Source: RGIG2161 sp964525525
GTDB lineage: Bacteria; Bacillota; Clostridia; Oscillospirales; CAG-272
Length of the DNA: 25,256 nucleotides
Assembly: GCA_964525525.1 (NCBI GenBank)
Contig: CAZGHD010000019.1
Location: 1-25,256 of the forward strand
Reading direction: 5' to 3'
The first letter of the stretch is position 1. The number at the start of each line of letters is the position of its first letter. A program made the position numbers and the translations under genes. The notes beneath the pieces were generated by a model. It did not search any database. It saw only the letters and a list, made by a program, of their open reading frames with translations, and was not told the origin of the DNA. This document shows, one piece after another, positions 21,253 through 25,256 of this stretch.

Positions 21253-23310
21253 TTATTCAGCCTGTATTAAATAATATGCCGTGGGGCACTTTTCGCCGAG
21301 TTTGAAGTTGAACCATCCGTCATCCTCATATTTTATCGGCACGTTACCAAGGAACACGCCCTCGGAGTTTACCGCCCAGATCACCAGATTTTTTCTGGGG
21401 TTTCTGATTCTTATATCCGCTTCAATAACTTCGCAAACTATCGGAGGACGGCCGAAATCGTCCATCTGCATAAACGGAGGAAGATTCTCGTCTCCGCTCT
21501 GCTCTCGAGCAACCGACATCTTCATATCGGTATTCTCCGCATAACCGACGGTGGTGATAAGTATGGAATCGGTGTGCTCTATATCAAGATCATTGTTAAG
21601 CGAGCTTGCCGCGATGACCGCGTAGTCGTTGTTCGAGGTTATCTCCATACCATCAAGTTCTATCTTGCCTATCTTATCAAGTCTTCCGTATACGCACTTG
21701 GTCATTTTTGTATCCACCGTGCCGTACCGCTTTTCCCAGCTTCTGTAAAGCTCGCCCGTGTCAGACGTTACCTCGCCTGCGCTGATGTCAACTATCGGCT
21801 TGTCGTCAGGAACGGTGTTTTCGAACTCATCGTAATAATCCGCGCCGACCTGCGAAAGCTCTGTCGCCGCGATAAACGCCTTTTTTGTCGGCAAAGAAAG
21901 CGACTCGCCCGGGGCCTGATCGTTGTCCTGCTCAAGCTCGCCGATCTTTATAACCATCTTATTGTCTGACGGTCTTACGTCACCGCGGCGCATGATAAGC
22001 GATGCGTGATAGAAAAGCCCGAACTTTGCAGGGTCGTTCCAGGTTGAAAAGATACCCTCTCTGTAACCGACGTTGCCGATTGTGTCACCCGCTATCTCCT
22101 TGCCGAGCATATGCATACGCTCAAGATGCGAGGTATAGGCGTAGGTATGTATGGTATAGCCCGACCAGTTCTGAAGCTGGCCTATCGCCGCCATCATAAT
22201 GGAGCTCTCCGCACGGAAAGCGTTGGGGAATGTAAGATCCCACTCGGAGGTAAACATCGGCTTGCCGAATTTTCTCATTCTCGCATTTCGCATCGCGCCC
22301 CATTCAGCCTGCTCGTGCATACTGAGGTCGCGCGAATATCTGCCTGCGGGAGACCAGTTCATAAATCTAACGTTAAGGTGCGAGTCGTTAAAATCTCCGA
22401 TGCGCTGTGCGGATTTGCACTGCACGTATTTCCATGAGAAATTAGGTCCCGTGCACGGCACGCGCACGCCAAGCTCGCGCATATAGTCGATCATACCGCC
22501 GTAGTATTTTTCCTGCACCTCAATTTTAAACTGAACGAGAGACTCTACTCCGCGGTCGTTTAAGTCCACCGAGTCAACGTCGGTCTCGGGAGAATTTTCA
22601 CGGCACCACTCGCGGTACATCTCGCGGAATTCCGACGCATAAGGCTCAACCTTGATCGGACTACCGAAGCAACCGAATATGCACACCTCGTTTACAACGT
22701 CGGTCAGTGCTATCGCGGGGTCGTCTTTATATTTAAGTCCCGTGTAAGGATTTTCATGTTCCCACAGAGTTCTGATATATCCTTTTTGAAGCTCGATCAG
22801 CCTCTCGTCCCAAAGGCAGTAGGGCGCGGCTCTGTCACCAAGCGAAACCGAATTGCGTACGCCGTCCGCCTCCTTGAACTTACGGTAGGTCATCATATCA
22901 AGATAGATATAGATACCCTCGCGTTTGAGGCAGTATATGAGGTAGTCAAGCCTGTCAAACGCCTCGGGGTCGTAGGTAGTGGTGTTCTCCATACGGCGAC
23001 CCTTGGTAAACTGATATATATTTGGAGTTGCCCACTCGGAGTCCATCTGATGGAAACGCACCATATTACATCCGTAAGCGGCAAGACGACGGGCAAGCTT
23101 TTCCGCGTCTGCCTTTTCGGGGAAGTTTGCGCCACCGTTAAGATTAGTTCCCCAGAACTTTACCGGGGTACCGTCCTCAAAGCGGAATATATCACCGTCC
23201 GCACGCAAAAATCCGTGCTTACCTGCCGGCTTTTCATCCTCAAAAAGATATGAAATGTCAAGCGGAGCACAGTCGGGATACGCGGGAAACGGAATTGCTC
23301 TTTTTATCAT
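21253..23310 (-). CDS. Clan GH-A glycoside hydrolase (GH5/cellulase-like)
   Basis: 685-residue retaining glycosidase built on a TIM barrel. Residues ~33-58 hold a short beta entry (FRFEDGTPVKFWGTNLNGGA) in the style of GH-A enzymes, and the barrel follows: RRLAAYGCNMVRFHQMD (~75-91). The acid/base is Glu208 in LTDVVNEVCIF and the nucleophile Glu356 in KPMFTSEWDLT. The C-terminal ~250 residues look like beta-sandwich accessory domains. Substrate cannot be read from the sequence; distant cellulase-family annotation is likely, but beta-galactosidase or mannanase activity is equally possible. No signal peptide. A GTG at 23313 opens the frame, but AGGAG sits six bases before the ATG at 23310. Transcribed from 23344-23372, with the SGNH esterase as second gene. 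Confidence 0.82.
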   Translation of the reverse strand: MIKRAIPFPAYPDCAPLDISYLFEDEKPAGKHGFLRADGDIFRFEDGTPVKFWGTNLNGGANFPEKADAEKLARRLAAYGCNMVRFHQMDSEWATPNIYQFTKGRRMENTTTYDPEAFDRLDYLIYCLKREGIYIYLDMMTYRKFKEADGVRNSVSLGDRAAPYCLWDERLIELQKGYIRTLWEHENPYTGLKYKDDPAIALTDVVNEVCIFGCFGSPIKVEPYASEFREMYREWCRENSPETDVDSVDLNDRGVESLVQFKIEVQEKYYGGMIDYMRELGVRVPCTGPNFSWKYVQCKSAQRIGDFNDSHLNVRFMNWSPAGRYSRDLSMHEQAEWGAMRNARMRKFGKPMFTSEWDLTFPNAFRAESSIMMAAIGQLQNWSGYTIHTYAYTSHLERMHMLGKEIAGDTIGNVGYREGIFSTWNDPAKFGLFYHASLIMRRGDVRPSDNKMVIKIGELEQDNDQAPGESLSLPTKKAFIAATELSQVGADYYDEFENTVPDDKPIVDISAGEVTSDTGELYRSWEKRYGTVDTKMTKCVYGRLDKIGKIELDGMEITSNNDYAVIAASSLNNDLDIEHTDSILITTVGYAENTDMKMSVAREQSGDENLPPFMQMDDFGRPPIVCEVIEADIRIRNPRKNLVIWAVNSEGVFLGNVPIKYEDDGWFNFKLGEKCPTAYYLIQAE

Positions 23311-23343
23311 CACTTTCTCCTGTCTAAAAAAGTTCTTTCCTTA

Positions 23344-23372
23344 ATTGTACCACTTATCGGCAATAAAATCAA
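23344..23372 (-). promoter_or_regulatory. Promoter of the GH-A/SGNH operon
   Basis: Minus strand: TTGATT (23367-23372), 17-base spacer ending in TGG, TACAAT (23344-23349). Confidence 0.6.
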
Positions 23373-23376
23373 TCAA

Positions 23377-23410
23377 TTTTGAAATATACTTGAACTTGTT
23401 TTGAATATAT
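23377..23410. repeat. Direct repeat in the divergent promoter region
   Basis: TTTTGAAATATA (23377-23388) and TTTTGAATATAT (23399-23410) lie 22 bases apart, about two helical turns, between the divergent -35 region and the GH95 -10. They could be paired binding sites for a regulator, but the sequence is AT-rich and chance is not excluded. Confidence 0.35.
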
Positions 23411-23418
23411 GATAAAAT
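23390..23418 (+). promoter_or_regulatory. Promoter of the GH95 gene
   Basis: TTGAAC (23390-23395), 17-base spacer, TAAAAT (23413-23418). AGAGG follows, eight bases before the ATG at 23451. Confidence 0.6.
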
Positions 23419-23450
23419 CTAACTATCAAACTGCATAGAGGTTAATCTAT

Positions 23451-25256
23451 ATGAAAAACGACATTCTGCATCTCGCTAACCCCGCCGATACGTGGGATAA
23501 CGCAACGCCTGTCGGAGGCGGATCACTCGGAATGATGATATACGGCACTGTCGCGCGGGAACGTCTCGCGTTAAATGAAGAAAGTATATGGTCAGGCGGA
23601 AGTATTCCGGCAAAAGTAGAAGGCTTTGCCGAAAAAATAGCGTATGCAAGAAAGCTCCTTGCCGAATATAAGGATCTTGAGGCAAACGAGTGGATAAATG
23701 AAAACTTACAGGGATCGTACACAAGGATAAAATCCTACGAATACGCAGGTGAAATATTCGTAGATATACACGCTGACGGCGAATGCGAAAATTACCGCCG
23801 TGATATTGATCTCACAAACGGTGCCGCCGAAGTTTCATACGAAAAGGACGGCGCAAATTACTCGCGAAAGTATTTTGTATCGTATCCCGCAAAACTCATT
23901 TGTGCCGAATATACCTCAAGTGCGCCGTTTTCGGCTTACGTATCTTATACGCGGGAGCTTGTCGATTTCACCACTGTATATCCCGATAGAATAGTGTCGC
24001 AGGCGCACACAGCTTTCGGGGATAACAAATTCAACGTAACGGTAAAGATCAAAACCGACGGAACGTCCTCGGTTAAAGGCGGCGGGATAAATATAGAAAA
24101 CGCAAGATCGATCGAGCTTTATATTGCCATATCCACCTCATTCAGACACACCGATGTTACCGCGGCATCCGACGCGGCGTTGGAGTCGGTAAAAAAAGGA
24201 ATGAATATGCTTTACAGGGAACACACGGAGGAGCACAGCGCACTGATGCTCCGCTCGGATATTGAGTTTGAGTCAGACTGCGATCTTACCGAGATCTCCG
24301 TGTCAGACCGGCTCAAGCGCCTCAAAGATGATCCGAGTGCTTGTGACAGTTCGATGATCGCGCTTTACTGGAAATTCGGAAAATATCTCCTTATCGGTTC
24401 AAGTAGAAGCGGCACCCTGCCGGCAAATCTCCAGGGCGTTTGGGCAAACGGACTCAAATCCCCTTGGAATTCCGATTATCACACCAACATAAATCTTCAG
24501 ATGAACTATTGGCAAGCGGAAAGTGCAAATCTTTCTGAATGTATTCAGCCTTTGTTTGACTATATGAACGAATACCTTCTGCCGGGTGGAAGAGAGTCCG
24601 CAAGAGATAATTACCACAGCGGCGGAATGGTCATACACCATCTGTCAGACGTATACCGTTTCTCACGCGCGGCGGACGGTCCGTGGGGACTTTGGCCGCT
24701 TGGCGGTGCTTGGCTTGCGTATCATATGTGGGAGCACTATCTTTACACCGAGGATACAGATTTCCTGCATAACACCGCATACGAATATATCAAAGCCTGC
24801 GTGGAGTTCGCTGTTCAAAATATGTTTGAGGGTGTAGACGGGTATCTCCACACCGGTCCCTCCACCTCTCCCGAAAATCAATTTTTCGTTCAAAAAGACG
24901 GCGAAAATCACAGCGTATATATAACCGCCTCACCGACTATGGACGTGGAAATCGTCGGCGGTTTGCTCGACTTCTATATTGAGTGCGAGAAGATACTGAA
25001 TATTGACCCCGCCCTCGCCGATGAAGCGCGCAAAACAAGAGCAAGAATGTTACCCCTCAGAGTTGGAAAACACGGTCAGCTCATGGAATGGCGCGAGGAT
25101 TATGAGGAAGTCCAGCCCGGGCACAGGCATATTTCGCACGCATTCGCGCTTTACCCCGCGGCACAGATAACCAGAAAGACACCCGAATTGTTTGAAGCAA
25201 TAAAGGTAACTCTCGACCGCCGTCTCGCAAACGGCGGAGGGCATACAGGGTGGTCC
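23451..25256 (+). CDS. Glycoside hydrolase family 95 alpha-L-fucosidase, cut by the window end
   Basis: The first 602 codons of an open frame continuing past the window; GH95 enzymes usually have ~750-800 residues. They are inverting enzymes removing alpha-1,2-linked fucose (or galactose in some members) from host glycans or xyloglucan. The N-terminal beta-domain begins LANPADTWDNATPVGGGSLG and contains LALNEESIWSGG (~39-50). The catalytic barrel shows GTLPANLQGVWA (~321), SDYHTNINLQMNYW with Asn346 and Asn348 (the pair that activates water in characterised members), and TGPSTSPENQF with the general-acid Glu475. HRHISHAFALYP (~558) and GGGHTGWS at the very end also match; the final catalytic Asp region lies beyond the window or in this last block. 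No signal peptide, so cytoplasmic action on imported oligosaccharides is expected. Divergent from the GH-A operon. Confidence 0.93.
   Translation, partial: MKNDILHLANPADTWDNATPVGGGSLGMMIYGTVARERLALNEESIWSGGSIPAKVEGFAEKIAYARKLLAEYKDLEANEWINENLQGSYTRIKSYEYAGEIFVDIHADGECENYRRDIDLTNGAAEVSYEKDGANYSRKYFVSYPAKLICAEYTSSAPFSAYVSYTRELVDFTTVYPDRIVSQAHTAFGDNKFNVTVKIKTDGTSSVKGGGINIENARSIELYIAISTSFRHTDVTAASDAALESVKKGMNMLYREHTEEHSALMLRSDIEFESDCDLTEISVSDRLKRLKDDPSACDSSMIALYWKFGKYLLIGSSRSGTLPANLQGVWANGLKSPWNSDYHTNINLQMNYWQAESANLSECIQPLFDYMNEYLLPGGRESARDNYHSGGMVIHHLSDVYRFSRAADGPWGLWPLGGAWLAYHMWEHYLYTEDTDFLHNTAYEYIKACVEFAVQNMFEGVDGYLHTGPSTSPENQFFVQKDGENHSVYITASPTMDVEIVGGLLDFYIECEKILNIDPALADEARKTRARMLPLRVGKHGQLMEWREDYEEVQPGHRHISHAFALYPAAQITRKTPELFEAIKVTLDRRLANGGGHTGWS

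Noticed and set aside
1..25256. CRISPR arrays, insertion sequences, prophage or integrase genes
   Set aside because: No spaced repeat array, transposase, terminal inverted repeats or phage proteins were seen on either strand.

Overview
The window reads as chromosomal DNA of an anaerobic, Gram-positive Clostridia-type bacterium, most likely a gut commensal. The evidence is: housekeeping-sigma promoters close to TTGACA-17-TATAAT (often with an extended TG), strong AGGAGG-type ribosome binding sites, an L10 leader with an intrinsic attenuator ahead of rplJ-rplL, a CotF-type coat protein, several lipoproteins, and host- or plant-glycan hydrolases. I can only place it this broadly; no 16S or species marker is present. 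No transposase, phage gene, integrase or CRISPR array was seen.

Layout. (1) 22-2166, minus strand: an HTH/TPR regulator whose proper start is out of frame because of an A7 tract, a CotF-like coat protein behind a long SD-covering hairpin, a C_GCAxxG_C_C family protein, and tRNA-Arg(CCG). (2) 2239-5293, plus strand: a GH92 alpha-mannosidase and an unknown Thr-rich lipoprotein, each with its own promoter and terminator. (3) 5351-6665, minus strand: a membrane-anchored cell-wall amidase followed by rpiB. (4) 6776-8001, plus strand: consensus promoter, L10 leader, attenuator, rplJ, rplL, terminator. (5) 8030-12078, plus strand: mscS overlapping an unusually long family-5 solute-binding lipoprotein, then a YczE/YitT-like membrane protein. 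(6) 12094-13026, minus strand: an M19 membrane dipeptidase. (7) 13138-18723, plus strand: a four-gene cell-surface operon (DHHW/AlgX-like protein, MBOAT acyltransferase, 81-aa membrane protein, beta-helix lipoprotein). (8) 18733-20390, minus strand: a PurF-like phosphoribosyltransferase whose glutaminase residues are missing, coupled to a 56-aa membrane protein. (9) 20439-25256: a glycan-breakdown locus with divergent promoters, GH-A hydrolase plus SGNH esterase on the minus strand and a GH95 alpha-fucosidase on the plus strand that is cut by the window end.

How it fits together. The GH92, GH-A, SGNH and GH95 enzymes all lack signal peptides, so they probably finish the breakdown of imported mannose/fucose-containing and acetylated oligosaccharides in the cytoplasm. 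The MBOAT/DHHW operon probably O-acylates a surface polysaccharide. The most unusual points are the glutaminase-dead PurF with its coupled mini-membrane protein, the surface-acylation operon with a beta-helix lipoprotein, the homopolymer frameshift in the regulator, and the SD-sequestering hairpin in front of the coat gene.
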